Source: Gammaproteobacteria bacterium (GTDB taxonomy: Bacteria > Pseudomonadota > Gammaproteobacteria > Pseudomonadales > Pseudohongiellaceae). From it: 64,000 nucleotides of DNA. Positions 45,156-54,096 of the stretch are shown in pieces. Every line of letters starts with the position of its first letter. Positions within the stretch are counted from its first letter, which is position 1. The stretch covers positions 62,001-126,000 of the forward strand of contig JAURWS010000033.1 of the NCBI GenBank assembly GCA_030654835.1. The letters are read 5' to 3'. Under the pieces are notes generated by a model that did not search any database, was not told the origin of the DNA, and was given only the letters and a program-made list of their open reading frames with translations. The position numbers and the translations under genes are program-made.

Positions 45156-46536
45156 CAATGAAACGGGTTCTTCCCGCCGTTGACTCGACCGCGACCTCAC
45201 CCCCATGGGCCTGCGCGATGGATTTGACGATCGCCAACCCCAGCCCTCCGCCTTCACTGCTGCGCTGTCGCGCGGGATCAATCCGATAGAAGCGGTCAAA
45301 AATCCGTGTCAGATGTTCGGCCGGAATTTCCGGACCGGGGTTCTCCACCTCGACCTGTACGCCTCGCGAGCTCGCTGTGCAGTTGACCGTCACCGTCTCC
45401 GCGCGCGGCGTATGCAGAATGGCATTGCTCAACAGATTGCTGAAGGCGCGCCGCAGCATCAGTCTGTCCCCCTGTACAGTCAGATCCTTGCCGAGCAGAC
45501 GCAGGCTGACACCCCGATCCTCGGCCCACGCCTCGAAATACTCGAACAGTGCCGTCAATTCACGCTGCAGGTGTACCTCGGCAGATTCGGGCTTGATCAG
45601 GTTGTCATCGGCCTGCGCGAGAAAGAGCATGTCAGCCACCATCTTGCCCATGCGTTCGAGTTCTTCGAGATTGGAGTAGAGGATCTCCTGGTACTGTTCT
45701 GCACTGCGCGGCATCGACAACACAACCTGCGTCTGCGTCGTCAGATTGGTGATCGGCGTGCGTAGCTCGTGGGCAATATCCGCTGAGAAGTGCGAAAGAC
45801 GGCGAAAATTTTCCTCGAGCTTTTCCAGCATGACATTGAATGACAACACCAGCTCGCCAAGCTCAACCGGAGCCTGAGCGGGATCCAGGCGGACATCCAT
45901 GCGCTCGGAGGTCACTGAGCGCATCCTGGCACTGATCCGACGAATGGGAGCGTGTGCCCTCTGCACCGCAAACCACGCCACCAGGATGGTCACGATGCTC
46001 GCCGCGATGCTGATCAACCACAAGTCGCGGTCGAGCTGATCGAGGTAGTGCAGGTGGAAGTCCATCGCCATGGCCACCAGTACCGTATAGCCGTGCATAG
46101 CCAGGACAATGCCGCGATACGTGCCTTGCGGCGTGGGCCAAATCTGCAGGGCCTCGATCGCCACTGCAGGGGCTCTGTCAGAGTTCAGCGCCAGCGTCAG
46201 CAATTCCGGACCGGCCGTGTCGTGAAACACCTGCTGCGTATCATCGAGTACAGTGAAGAACACACCATGATGCCCGACACCGGCGGCGGCGAGCCGCTCG
46301 TGCAGTGACTGGGGGTTGTTGGCGGCGTCAGGACCGGCCAGTGCCGACTGCAGGGCGCTGACCACTGCTGCGATTTCACCGAAGTCCTGCTCGACAAAGT
46401 GCTCATCAATCGAACGCTCCACGAGCCAGGCAAACACCAGAAATGCAACCGTGGTGGCGATACCGACGAAGGCGGTAACACGCAGCGCCAGCGATGCCGA
46501 CCAGTGCTGATGGGGCTCAATGTTCATCGCCAGCAT
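45109..46536 (-). CDS. cusS: Heavy-metal sensor histidine kinase (CusS-like)
   Basis: This 475-aa inner-membrane kinase has an N-terminal membrane helix ([20 protein letters not shown]), a periplasmic sensor region (about 45-165), a second helix ([18 protein letters not shown]), then HAMP and HisKA with [16 protein letters not shown]. The ATP domain contains NLLSNAILH and [18 protein letters not shown]. It phosphorylates the adjacent CusR in response to periplasmic Cu(I)/Ag(I). The start is at 46536, or at 46527 (MNIEPHQHW). It overlaps the cusR stop. Confidence 0.9.
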   Translation of the reverse strand: MLAMNIEPHQHWSASLALRVTAFVGIATTVAFLVFAWLVERSIDEHFVEQDFGEIAAVVSALQSALAGPDAANNPQSLHERLAAAGVGHHGVFFTVLDDTQQVFHDTAGPELLTLALNSDRAPAVAIEALQIWPTPQGTYRGIVLAMHGYTVLVAMAMDFHLHYLDQLDRDLWLISIAASIVTILVAWFAVQRAHAPIRRISARMRSVTSERMDVRLDPAQAPVELGELVLSFNVMLEKLEENFRRLSHFSADIAHELRTPITNLTTQTQVVLSMPRSAEQYQEILYSNLEELERMGKMVADMLFLAQADDNLIKPESAEVHLQRELTALFEYFEAWAEDRGVSLRLLGKDLTVQGDRLMLRRAFSNLLSNAILHTPRAETVTVNCTASSRGVQVEVENPGPEIPAEHLTRIFDRFYRIDPARQRSSEGGGLGLAIVKSIAQAHGGEVAVESTAGRTRFIVTLPCVQTRTLVPAP

Positions 46537-47200
46537 CCAGAACGTAGCCCATGCCCCTGACAGTCCGAATCAGCCGCGTCGAGAACGGATCATCAACCTT
46601 GGCGCGCAGGCGCCGGATAGCCACATCGATCACATTGGTATCGCTGTCGAAATTCATGTCCCAGACCAGCGAGGCAATAAGGGAGCGTGGCAACACCTCT
46701 CCCCTGCGTCGCACCAGTAATTCCAGCAGGACGAACTCCTTGTTGGTCAGGTTCAGACGCGTACCGGCGCGGGCGGCGCGCCGACGCGACACATCCAGTA
46801 CCAGATCCTCCACCTCCAGTCGGTCGGAGGTCATGGTGCCACTGGCACGCCGCAACAGTGAGCGCACCCGGGCCAGCAATTCGGAAAAGGAAAAGGGTTT
46901 CACGAGATAATCGTCTGCCCCCAGCTCCAGGCCCTTGACCCTGTCCTCGACACTGCCTTTGGCCGTGAGGAACAGGACTGGCGTGGCATTGCCTGCCTCG
47001 CGCAGGGAGCGGACAATTTTCCAGCCATCGATATCGGGCAGCATGACATCCAACAGAATCAGATCATAGGTCTGGGTGGAGGCGAGATGGTGGCCGTCCA
47101 GCCCATTGCGGGCGAGGTCCGCCACGAAACCCGCTTCCGTCAGCCCCTGTCGGACGTAGTCACCAGTCTTTATCTCGTCTTCCACTATCAGCAGTTTCAT
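46517..47200 (-). CDS. cusR: Heavy-metal response regulator (CusR/CopR-like, OmpR family)
   Basis: This 227-aa regulator has a receiver domain (about 1-120) with phospho-acceptor Asp in [13 protein letters not shown] and Lys in YLVKPFSF, and a winged-helix DNA-binding domain (about 128-225; [36 protein letters not shown]). It is first in the cusRS operon. It lies divergent from copABCD with an 18-bp dyad between them that is its likely operator. No odd residues were seen. Confidence 0.93.
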   Translation of the reverse strand: MKLLIVEDEIKTGDYVRQGLTEAGFVADLARNGLDGHHLASTQTYDLILLDVMLPDIDGWKIVRSLREAGNATPVLFLTAKGSVEDRVKGLELGADDYLVKPFSFSELLARVRSLLRRASGTMTSDRLEVEDLVLDVSRRRAARAGTRLNLTNKEFVLLELLVRRRGEVLPRSLIASLVWDMNFDSDTNVIDVAIRRLRAKVDDPFSTRLIRTVRGMGYVLDAGDEH

Positions 47201-47316
47201 CTGGTCCGTGACTCATTACACTGGCGAGTTGAGAGTTAGCGTTGAGAACCGCGAGGTGGGGCACCGAGTTCAATGCTCACTATAGCGATGCCAGCCTGAC
47301 CTCGCTATGACGGCAA

Positions 47317-47334
47317 CATTACAGCAATGTAATG
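47317..47334. promoter_or_regulatory. Probable CusR/CopR operator dyad
   Basis: CATTACAGCAATGTAATG is a perfect 7-bp inverted repeat (CATTACA/TGTAATG) around GCAA. It lies between the divergent cusRS and copABCD operons. OmpR-family copper regulators bind such dyads; the match to a specific published consensus was not checked. Confidence 0.65.
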
Positions 47335-47370
47335 CAAGGGTCATGCGGGTGACAGCCATGAGGGCTTAGA

Positions 47371-49170
47371 GTGCGTGGCAGAGTCATCCACTTATATCAA
47401 CAAGCAGGACCGGCAGTCATCGCGGGCGTGGCCCGCTCCCACTCACACGGGGCTGTCGCAAACCAGACAGAGGTTCGAGCCTTGGCAGGGAAAGATCACT
47501 TCAACAGCGGGACGAGCGTCTTGTCACGCCGCCGCTTCGTGCAGGGGCTCGCAGCTGGCGGCGTCCTGCTTGGCACTGCGGCATTGGCCGGCCGGGTGCT
47601 GGCCGCCCAGGGCGCACCGTCCACGGGCACCGCGCCGGTGCTGCACGGCAGCGAGTTCGAGCTCGTCATCGAGCAACAGCCGGTCAACTACACCGGCAAG
47701 GTCGGCACCGCCACCACCGTGAATGGATCCGTCCCAGCCCCCACGCTGCGCTGGAGGGAGGGCGACACGGTGACGATCCGCGTCGTCAACCGTCTGCAGG
47801 AACCCACCTCCATCCACTGGCATGGCATCATCCTGCCCTATGACATGGATGGCGTGCCGGGCATCAGTTTCGCTGGCATCCCGGCGGGCACCACTTTCAC
47901 CTATCAGTTCAAGATCGTGCAATCCGGCACCTATTGGTACCACTCCCACTCCGGAGGCCAAGAACAACATGGTCTGTATGGCGCCATCGTCATCGAGCCA
48001 GCGAATGGCGAGAAAATTCAGGCCGATCGCGACCATGTCGTGCTGCTGTCCGACTGGACAGACGCCGACCCGATGGCGCTGTTCGCCAAACTCAAGGTGC
48101 AGAGCGACTACTACAACTTCAACCAGCCGACAGTGTTCGACTTCCTCCGCGATGTCTCTCGCGACGGGCTCGGCGCCGCTCTGGACGAACGCCGCATGTG
48201 GCAGCAGATGCGCATGAACCCGACCGATCTCGCCGACCTCTCGGCCGCCGCGCTGACTTTTCTGTGCAACGGCACAACCCCGGCCGGCAACTGGACCGGC
48301 CTCTTCCAGCATGGCGAGCGCTTGCGCCTGCGCTTCATCAACGGCAGTGCCAACACCTTTTACGATGTGCGCATCCCGGGGTTAACGCTGACGGTGGTGC
48401 AGGCCGACGGCCAGGACATCGAGCCTGTCGAAGTGGACGAATTCCGCTTCGGCCCGGGTCAGACCTATGACGTGCTGGTCACCCCGACAGACGACGCCTA
48501 TACCCTGTTCGCGCAGACCATGGACCGCACCGGCTACGCTCATGGCACGCTGGCCGTGGCGGCGGGCATGAGCGCGCCGATTCCAGAGCTTGATGAGCGC
48601 CTGCAGCTGACGATGGCGGACATGATGGGTTCCATGGTGATGCCAGTCACGCCGGTGCGACACGCCTCCACGGAATACGGGCCGGGCACCGACATGCGCG
48701 TCGACACCCCCTCCATCGCCTTGAACGACCCCGGCATCGGCCTGCGCGACAATGGCCGCCGCGTGCTGACACTGGCAGACCTGCGCACCATTGGCGGCCC
48801 CATGGATTCGCGGCCTGCGGAGCGCGAGATCGAGCTGCACATGACCGGCAACATGGAGCGCTACACGTGGTCTTTCGACGGCATCGAATTCGGGGAGTCG
48901 ACGCCGATCCATTTCCGGCAGGGCGAGCGCCTGCGCGTGATCCTGCACAACGACACCATGATGACGCACCCGATGCACCTGCACGGCATGTGGAGCGAAC
49001 TGGAAAACCCGGACGGCGGCTTTCAGGCACGTCTGCACACGATCATGGTGCAACCGGCCCAGCGCATCAGCTTTCTCGTCACGGCCGATGCGCCCGGACG
49101 TTGGGCCTGGCACTGTCATCTCATGTTCCATATGGACGCCGGCATGTTCCGCGAGGTGATCGTCGCATGA
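47371..49170 (+). CDS. copA: Multicopper oxidase, copper-resistance protein CopA (periplasmic)
   Basis: This protein oxidises Cu(I) and sequesters copper in the periplasm. A Tat signal (LSRRRFVQGLAAGGVLLGTA) precedes three cupredoxin domains with the copper-ligand motifs HWHG, WYHSHSGGQEQHGLYG, HPMHLHGMW and HCHLMFHMDAGM. The usual Met-rich repeats are reduced to a short MADMMGSMVM segment. The start is uncertain: GTG at 47371 (AGGG before it) gives a 599-aa product, but in-frame TTGs at 47482 or 47521 place the Tat signal at the N-terminus, and the leader contains a REP half-site. The stop overlaps copB (ATGA). Confidence 0.9.
   Translation: MRGRVIHLYQQAGPAVIAGVARSHSHGAVANQTEVRALAGKDHFNSGTSVLSRRRFVQGLAAGGVLLGTAALAGRVLAAQGAPSTGTAPVLHGSEFELVIEQQPVNYTGKVGTATTVNGSVPAPTLRWREGDTVTIRVVNRLQEPTSIHWHGIILPYDMDGVPGISFAGIPAGTTFTYQFKIVQSGTYWYHSHSGGQEQHGLYGAIVIEPANGEKIQADRDHVVLLSDWTDADPMALFAKLKVQSDYYNFNQPTVFDFLRDVSRDGLGAALDERRMWQQMRMNPTDLADLSAAALTFLCNGTTPAGNWTGLFQHGERLRLRFINGSANTFYDVRIPGLTLTVVQADGQDIEPVEVDEFRFGPGQTYDVLVTPTDDAYTLFAQTMDRTGYAHGTLAVAAGMSAPIPELDERLQLTMADMMGSMVMPVTPVRHASTEYGPGTDMRVDTPSIALNDPGIGLRDNGRRVLTLADLRTIGGPMDSRPAEREIELHMTGNMERYTWSFDGIEFGESTPIHFRQGERLRVILHNDTMMTHPMHLHGMWSELENPDGGFQARLHTIMVQPAQRISFLVTADAPGRWAWHCHLMFHMDAGMFREVIVA
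47419..47442. repeat. REP half-site in the copA leader
   Basis: ATCGCGGGCGTGGCCCGCTCCCAC is a half-site of the REP family seen elsewhere in this window. It lies between the cusR/copA operator and the Tat signal, in the region read as coding only if the GTG start is used. Confidence 0.75.
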
Positions 49171-50126
49171 GCATCACTAGAAACAGTGCCCGTTTGTTAA
49201 CAGCTGCCTCTCTCTTCAGTACAGCCTTGTTGATTTCTGCGCCAGTGCTGGCACAGGCTGCGGTGGATCATTCGCAGCATACGGCACCGGCACAGGCACC
49301 AGCGCCTGCGACAGCCCCCACTGTCGATCATTCGCAGCACATGGCTCCGGCCGCGGCGGATGTTGTGGGGCAATCGCGGGCGGACCCGCTCCCACAGGGG
49401 GGGCGCGATCCGCATGCCTACTCTGGTCGGTATCAGCGTGGCAGCGGGTTGTACGCGCTGGCGCAGGGACATGACCAATTACATCTGGCCGACTCTCACC
49501 GTTTTGGGGCCATCGTCATCGATCAGCTTGAGAGGGCCGACGGCGACGACGAAGCGACCCTCTACGATCTGCAAGCGTGGATCAGTCAGGGATATCAGCG
49601 CGTCACGTTGAAAGCCGAAGGGGACATCGAAGAGCGCGCACTGGAAGAATCGCGTACGGAACTGCTGTGGAGCAGAGCGCTCTCACCCTACTGGGACACA
49701 CAGCTGGGCGTACGTCATGACACGGGCGCGAAACCCGATCAGAGTTGGCTGGCTCTGGGCGTGCAGGGCCTGGCACCCTACTGGTTCGAGATCGATGCGA
49801 CGGCTTACCTCGGCAGTGGCGGTCAGACTTCATTGCGATTGGACACGGAGTACGAGCTGTTGCTGACACAACAATTGATTCTGCAACCTGCAGCAGAACT
49901 CAATCTGTACGGAAAAAGTGACACTGCACGCGGTGTGGGCAGCGGCCTGTCCGATGTCACGCTGGGACTGCGTCTGCGCTATGAGTTCACGCGTCAATTC
50001 GCTCCGTATGTCGGTGTCGAATGGACCGGAAAATACGGAGACTCAAAGAAATTCACACGTGTGGCCGGTGAGAAAAGCAGTGACACAAGATGGGTTGCGG
50101 GCGTGCGGTTCTGGCTTTCAAATTGA
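49167..50126 (+). CDS. copB: Copper resistance protein B, CopB (outer membrane)
   Basis: This 319-aa protein has a signal peptide (cleavage after VLAQA) and two DHSQHTAP/DHSQHMAP metal-binding repeats in a low-complexity linker. The conserved outer-membrane domain follows (about 75-319; DPHAYSGRYQRGSGLYALAQ, DTEYELLLTQQLILQPAAELN and ending VAGVRFWLSN). It starts at 49167 (ATGA overlap with copA). A REP half-site is read through in frame at 49373-49395 and supplies QSRADPLPQ, just before the conserved domain, which otherwise looks intact. Confidence 0.92.
   Translation: MSITRNSARLLTAASLFSTALLISAPVLAQAAVDHSQHTAPAQAPAPATAPTVDHSQHMAPAAADVVGQSRADPLPQGGRDPHAYSGRYQRGSGLYALAQGHDQLHLADSHRFGAIVIDQLERADGDDEATLYDLQAWISQGYQRVTLKAEGDIEERALEESRTELLWSRALSPYWDTQLGVRHDTGAKPDQSWLALGVQGLAPYWFEIDATAYLGSGGQTSLRLDTEYELLLTQQLILQPAAELNLYGKSDTARGVGSGLSDVTLGLRLRYEFTRQFAPYVGVEWTGKYGDSKKFTRVAGEKSSDTRWVAGVRFWLSN
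49373..49395. repeat. REP half-site inside copB coding sequence
   Basis: ATCGCGGGCGGACCCGCTCCCAC matches the REP half-sites of the window but sits in frame within copB. It is in the linker between the DHSQH repeats and the barrel domain and adds no stop codon or frameshift. Confidence 0.8.
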
Positions 50127-50163
50127 AATTTTTCACAACAACCACTGACGGGAAAATACGGCC

Positions 50164-50577
50164 ATGAAAATTCGAACAACATCTCTGCAACGAGGATTCC
50201 GCTCACTCATGCTGGCGGCGCTGACACTGATGTCAGTCAACCTGTGGGCGCATACCGAACTGACAACATCTGAACCTGCCGCTGATGCGCAGTTGCAAGC
50301 TTCTCCAGAACAACTTACGTTGACGTTCGGCAGTCAAGTGCAGTTGATGAGCGTGAGTCTTGTCAGAGGCGACAGTGAGAAAGTCGAATTGAACTTCACT
50401 CGCGGCAGTGAATCCATGCAGACCCACAGCCTATCCCTGCCTTCGCTCGAGGTTGGACTTTACACTGTCTCGTGGGGGGTACTGGGCAGCGATGGCCATC
50501 AGGTACAGGGGAAATACAGCTTCTCCATCGGCTCGGAGCAAGGGGACACCAACTCCCACCAGGATCACATTCATTGA
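50164..50577 (+). CDS. copC: Periplasmic copper-binding protein CopC
   Basis: This 137-aa protein has a signal peptide cleaved before HTELTTSEPA, placing the N-terminal His of the CopC copper site at the mature start. SEPAADAQL, LTLTFGSQVQL and SWGVLGSDGHQVQGKYSFSI are family signatures, including the Asp-x-His pair near the C-terminus. It hands copper to CopD. Its stop overlaps copD by one base (TGATG). Confidence 0.92.
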   Translation: MKIRTTSLQRGFRSLMLAALTLMSVNLWAHTELTTSEPAADAQLQASPEQLTLTFGSQVQLMSVSLVRGDSEKVELNFTRGSESMQTHSLSLPSLEVGLYTVSWGVLGSDGHQVQGKYSFSIGSEQGDTNSHQDHIH

Positions 50578-51467
50578 TGTGGGCACCCAGTATTTGGGAA
50601 TTTCTGACTCTCGCCTGCAAGCTACTCATATACTCAAGTACTGCAGGCGCGATAGGAGGAATATTTTCGGCCAGACTGTTAGCGCATCACCGCGACACTC
50701 ACGGCTCTATACTCCGGTATATTCGATGGAGTTGTGTTGCTGGCCTGGCCGGTAGTATCGCTTTTTTCTTCTTCCAGGTAGGCGCCATTGCCGATATCGG
50801 TTTAAAGGGCATGTTCGATGCCGAACTAACAGGCATCCTCCTTCAGACCTCGAACGGCACTGCAGCCTTCACGCGCTCTGCCGGATTTTCCTTGATTGGT
50901 CTTGCTGCTGAATTGTTTCCAACATCAAAATCATATCAACTCACTGCCAATAACTGTTTAACGCTTGGCGGGATAGTGATTCTGCTCTACTCATTTGCCG
51001 CCACTGGCCACTTGGCAGGCGCTGACGCCCTTGTCCAACTCACACTTGTTTTACACGTCTTGACAGTCTCTCTATGGATCGGATCCCTTTATCCACTATT
51101 GCGCTTCAGTCAAACAGGCGATCTGTCATCGATCCAACGGGCTATGCATACCTTTGGGAAAGTGGCGACTTGGATTGTTCTGACACTCCTGTTGTGTGGA
51201 CTACTCCTTGCCTGGCTGTTGCTAAAGGAGGTAAATGCTCTCGTTACAACGGACTATGGTAGAGGACTAGGGGTAAAAATCGTTTTCGTTGTTGCGCTGC
51301 TGCTGGTAGCTGCGAGAAATAAATTGCGATTGACTCCCGCTATTTCGCAACCAGATGTTGGTGCCAAATTATCTTTGGCTATTCGTATCGAGATTTTGAT
51401 TGCCTTTTTTATCTTGCTGACCACAGCGATCATCACGGTGGTTATTGGCACGGAAGCAATCCTGTAA
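50577..51467 (+). CDS. copD: Copper-resistance membrane protein CopD
   Basis: This 296-aa inner-membrane protein has about eight membrane segments and the CopD signatures LACKLLIYSSTAGAIGG, FAATGHLAG and LHVLTVSLWIGSLYPLL. With CopC it imports copper or copper equivalents across the inner membrane. The ATG starts within the CopC stop. AT content is somewhat higher than in copAB, in line with the following region. Confidence 0.9.
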   Translation: MWAPSIWEFLTLACKLLIYSSTAGAIGGIFSARLLAHHRDTHGSILRYIRWSCVAGLAGSIAFFFFQVGAIADIGLKGMFDAELTGILLQTSNGTAAFTRSAGFSLIGLAAELFPTSKSYQLTANNCLTLGGIVILLYSFAATGHLAGADALVQLTLVLHVLTVSLWIGSLYPLLRFSQTGDLSSIQRAMHTFGKVATWIVLTLLLCGLLLAWLLLKEVNALVTTDYGRGLGVKIVFVVALLLVAARNKLRLTPAISQPDVGAKLSLAIRIEILIAFFILLTTAIITVVIGTEAIL

Positions 51468-51498
51468 TCGGTTCAGAATGCGAGAGAGATGTGATTAC

Positions 51499-51640
51499 TG
51501 AAAGCCTTGCATACTCAGAAGCGCTAAATCTTGTTTTCAGGAACCAGCATTGAATTAGCGGGTGGCTTGTGTACTGGCAACCCTGATCAGTCCATACCAC
51601 CCTAAATTGTGTCCGAAATGAGTTGACCACTACAGGTTGG
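51499..51640 (-). mobile_element. IS3-family remnant (end sequence plus transposase fragment)
   Basis: On the minus strand a short open frame contains WTDQGCQYTSHPLIQCW, which resembles the DQGSQYTS integrase-core motif of IS3-type transposases. Upstream on the same strand, TAGTGGTCAACTCATTTCGG looks like an IS3-type terminal repeat. The two are only about 40 bp apart, so the element has lost most of its length. No intact transposase exists. Confidence 0.5.
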
Positions 51641-51748
51641 GCCGGGCGACTTTCGATTGCATCATGGTCATCACCTCTTGATTAATTGACTTATGATAAG
51701 TTTGTCGCTGCGTGCGTATTGCCTCACACGCAGCAGCAATTTCCGCAG

Positions 51749-52168
51749 TTATTTGGTCGGCATGGACCCCATCATCTGATCATGCTGCATCATTTGCTCC
51801 ATCATCATCTGCATCATCATCTGCATCATGTCCATGCGTTTCCCCATCATTTCCTGAAATTGCTTCGGGTCTGCATTCATCATTGTGCCGCCATTCTGGC
51901 CGCCCATGCCGCGCATCGCCGTCATGGTCTCCTGCATAGTCTGCATATGCTCCTGCATCAGCTTCTGGCGCTCCACCGTATCGGTAGTTGCCCGCAGTTC
52001 GTCCATCTGTTGCTGCATTTTTCCCATATTTTCCTGCATCTGGGTCATCTGCTTGTCCATGTCCATGCTCATCGCCTGCGTGGCGAGCGCCGGTTCTTGC
52101 TGTGCGGATGCGATCGGTGCCAACAGCGCCCAGGCAAGGGTTGCACCAACGAGTATCGATGTTTTCAT
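51749..52168 (-). CDS. Met-rich periplasmic protein of the copper island
   Basis: This 139-aa protein has a signal peptide (cleavage after IASAQ) and a mature part that is very Met-rich: MDMDKQMTQMQENMGKMQQQM near residues 34-60 and MMQMMMQMMMEQMMQHDQMM near the C-terminus, in a helical Gln/Met pattern. Met clusters bind Cu(I)/Ag(I). I do not know a named family. The start at 52168 has AAGGAG nine bases upstream. Probably a periplasmic copper buffer; that is inferred from composition and context. Confidence 0.8.
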   Translation of the reverse strand: MKTSILVGATLAWALLAPIASAQQEPALATQAMSMDMDKQMTQMQENMGKMQQQMDELRATTDTVERQKLMQEHMQTMQETMTAMRGMGGQNGGTMMNADPKQFQEMMGKRMDMMQMMMQMMMEQMMQHDQMMGSMPTK

Positions 52169-52564
52169 AGGGGTCTCTCCTTCGGAGTTGAATAATTCAT
52201 GTTTATATTGCTGGTGGCAACGAGGAGCCAAGGCTTGCCGAGGGTACAACGCAGCCGTGCTGCACATTCGAGTACCTGTATAAACGCGAATCTTTTCCGC
52301 GTCTGTACGCCGTTGCACATAACCTTCATAATTAGTTCAACGATACACCCATAATTGGAGCTCGGGGTTGTCCTTTGTCGGTAATGGCATGGCTATAATA
52401 ATCCCGCGTCAACCGCGACAGTCCCTCATAACTCAATGGATAGCGGACAGCCTGTTTCGGGTAAAGTTTTTGCAACTCGGGATTCGCTTCATAGGTGACT
52501 GCGTCCATTCTATTCAACGGGAATCACTCTCTCCTGATCTATACATTAATTTAAAAATAGATTG
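52169..52564 (-). other. Mostly non-coding gap with one short unassigned open frame (52332-52517)
   Basis: This roughly 395-bp stretch is AT-rich compared with the island. A 61-aa open frame at 52332-52517 (minus strand; LQKLYPKQAVRYPLSYEGL) has protein-like composition but no recognised family, no clear Shine-Dalgarno, and could be a 3' gene relic. Nothing else was seen. Confidence 0.35.
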
Positions 52565-53023
52565 CTACATATCACCAAAGGTGTTGACAGACTGAACCAT
52601 ACGTTTCATTTCGTGCTCCTCCAGCCCCCGGAGTGACTCCAACAACTCCGTGGCTGAAGAGATACCACCTCTGGAAGCAAGATCTTGATACAGTTCGATC
52701 ACCTGTTGATGCTGATCGACGATCACTGCCATGACTTGCGTGGCATCCAGATCGGCAAAAGGTGCGTCGCAGTGCGCATGCCGAACGATCGGATGCTTAT
52801 TGACATACTCGTAACACCAGGTATTGAGAGCATGTTCGTCGCCCGACGTTTCAAAAGCGCTGACCACCTGGGTCAGCGCTTTTTCGTGATTAGACAAGTA
52901 GACCAGAAGCATCCGCGCTCTTTCGTCGGCGCTCCTGTCCGCACAATGGGATAAACACTGACCAAGGTGTTGATGAAATTCCTTGGTCCAGTGCAGCACA
53001 TCTCTTAAAGTTTCTACTTGCAT
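52565..53023 (-). CDS. Helical protein of unknown function in metal cluster
   Basis: This 152-aa soluble protein is predicted to be all-helical and rich in His and Cys (WTKEFHQHLGQCLSHCAD, KHPIVRHAHCDAPFADL, EHEMKRMV). The pattern of His/Glu on helices resembles ferritin-like or hemerythrin-like bundles, but no full motif could be confirmed. It starts at 53023 (AGGGATT upstream; the open frame reaches 53053). Its location among DUF2933 and methyltransferase genes of a metal cluster suggests a metal-related role. Confidence 0.65.
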   Translation of the reverse strand: MQVETLRDVLHWTKEFHQHLGQCLSHCADRSADERARMLLVYLSNHEKALTQVVSAFETSGDEHALNTWCYEYVNKHPIVRHAHCDAPFADLDATQVMAVIVDQHQQVIELYQDLASRGGISSATELLESLRGLEEHEMKRMVQSVNTFGDM

Positions 53024-53170
53024 AATCCCTTTCTCCACTTTGGCTTGACTCAATGACTATAGGCGCAACATATCGGGATACCCCGCCTAAAGGCTGCCCG
53101 GCATGCCGTTGTAGAGCCTTTTAATGCGAGGATACCCAATGCTGTCATGATCATTTGCCATGAAACTTCC

Positions 53171-53824
53171 TTACCCGGTTGAAATCGTTTTATCTGGGCT
53201 GAAGCTGGGAATCCACGCAGGCGTGGTTTCCATATAGCGGCGATAGTCATCGCCGAATTCAGCCAGTGCCACCTGCTCCTCACGCTTCGCGAGCCGCATG
53301 TAGATCACCACCAGAATTGGAAACATCACCAATGTAGGCAAGGTTGGCCACTGCAGTAGAAAACCGAACATGATCAGAATAAAAGCGATGTACTGCGGAT
53401 GACGGCAGCGGGCATACCAGCCGGTGGTGGCCAGTGAGTGGGTTTTCTGCGCCGTGTGCAGCACATTCCACGCCGAAGCAAGCAAGAAGAAGCCCAGTAT
53501 GACCAAAACATTACTGGCTAAATGCAGCGGGCCAAAGTGAGGGTTGCCTTCAAAGCCAAGCAAGGTGTGTAAGAGATGTCCGTTCTCATGAGATAGGAAG
53601 TCAATTCCCGGGTACTTTTCCGCCAGCCAGCCGGAGAAGAAATAGATGGTTAACGGAAAGCCGTACATCTCCGTAAACAACGCAACGATAAACGCCGAGA
53701 ACGCGCCTAAGCTACGCCAATCGGTTGCGGTTTGTGGCTTGGCAAAGCTGAACGCAAAGAAAATAAATATAGCCGAATTGAGTATCACCAGCGTCCAGAG
53801 CCCGTAAGCGGATTCGCCTTGCAT
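53171..53824 (-). CDS. Isoprenylcysteine carboxyl methyltransferase (ICMT)-family membrane protein
   Basis: This 217-aa protein has about five membrane segments and, in the C-terminal half, the ICMT/PEMT-type motif TTGWYARCRHPQYIAFILIMFG with YMRLAKREEQVALAEFGDDYRRYMETTPAWIP. The family moves methyl groups from S-adenosylmethionine; the bacterial substrates are unknown. It starts at 53824 with AGGAGAAAAG before it. It is common next to DUF2933 and copper genes. Confidence 0.8.
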   Translation of the reverse strand: MQGESAYGLWTLVILNSAIFIFFAFSFAKPQTATDWRSLGAFSAFIVALFTEMYGFPLTIYFFSGWLAEKYPGIDFLSHENGHLLHTLLGFEGNPHFGPLHLASNVLVILGFFLLASAWNVLHTAQKTHSLATTGWYARCRHPQYIAFILIMFGFLLQWPTLPTLVMFPILVVIYMRLAKREEQVALAEFGDDYRRYMETTPAWIPSFSPDKTISTG

Positions 53825-53849
53825 GACTTTTCTCCTATGAATTATGGAA

Positions 53850-54095
53850 TTAATGGTGATGACGATGTTCGCTTTCCTTGCGATCATCCCCCCGCGTGGA
53901 CTGATCGTCTCCGTGATCATGCCCACCGTGCATGAACAGATGCATAAATGGACAGGCCAAGAGAATCAGGTAAGGCAAGAACTGCCAGACATGTTGCCGA
54001 TGCTCGATGAGTAGAAAGTAAGTCGCCGCGCCAATTAAACCCAAAGCGGCCAAACCTTTGGGGGTCATCCAGAATGATGTCTTTTGAGTCGCCAT
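53850..54095 (-). CDS. DUF2933-type small membrane protein
   Basis: This 81-aa protein has two membrane segments (GLAALGLIGAATYFLLI and FLPYLILLACPFMHLFM) and a charged His-rich tail (HGGHDHGDD, SEHRHHH). This is typical of DUF2933 proteins found in heavy-metal clusters. The ATG at 54095 (GAGG upstream) follows the cupredoxin fragment stop by one base. Confidence 0.8.
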   Translation of the reverse strand: MATQKTSFWMTPKGLAALGLIGAATYFLLIEHRQHVWQFLPYLILLACPFMHLFMHGGHDHGDDQSTRGDDRKESEHRHHH

Positions 54096-54096
54096 A

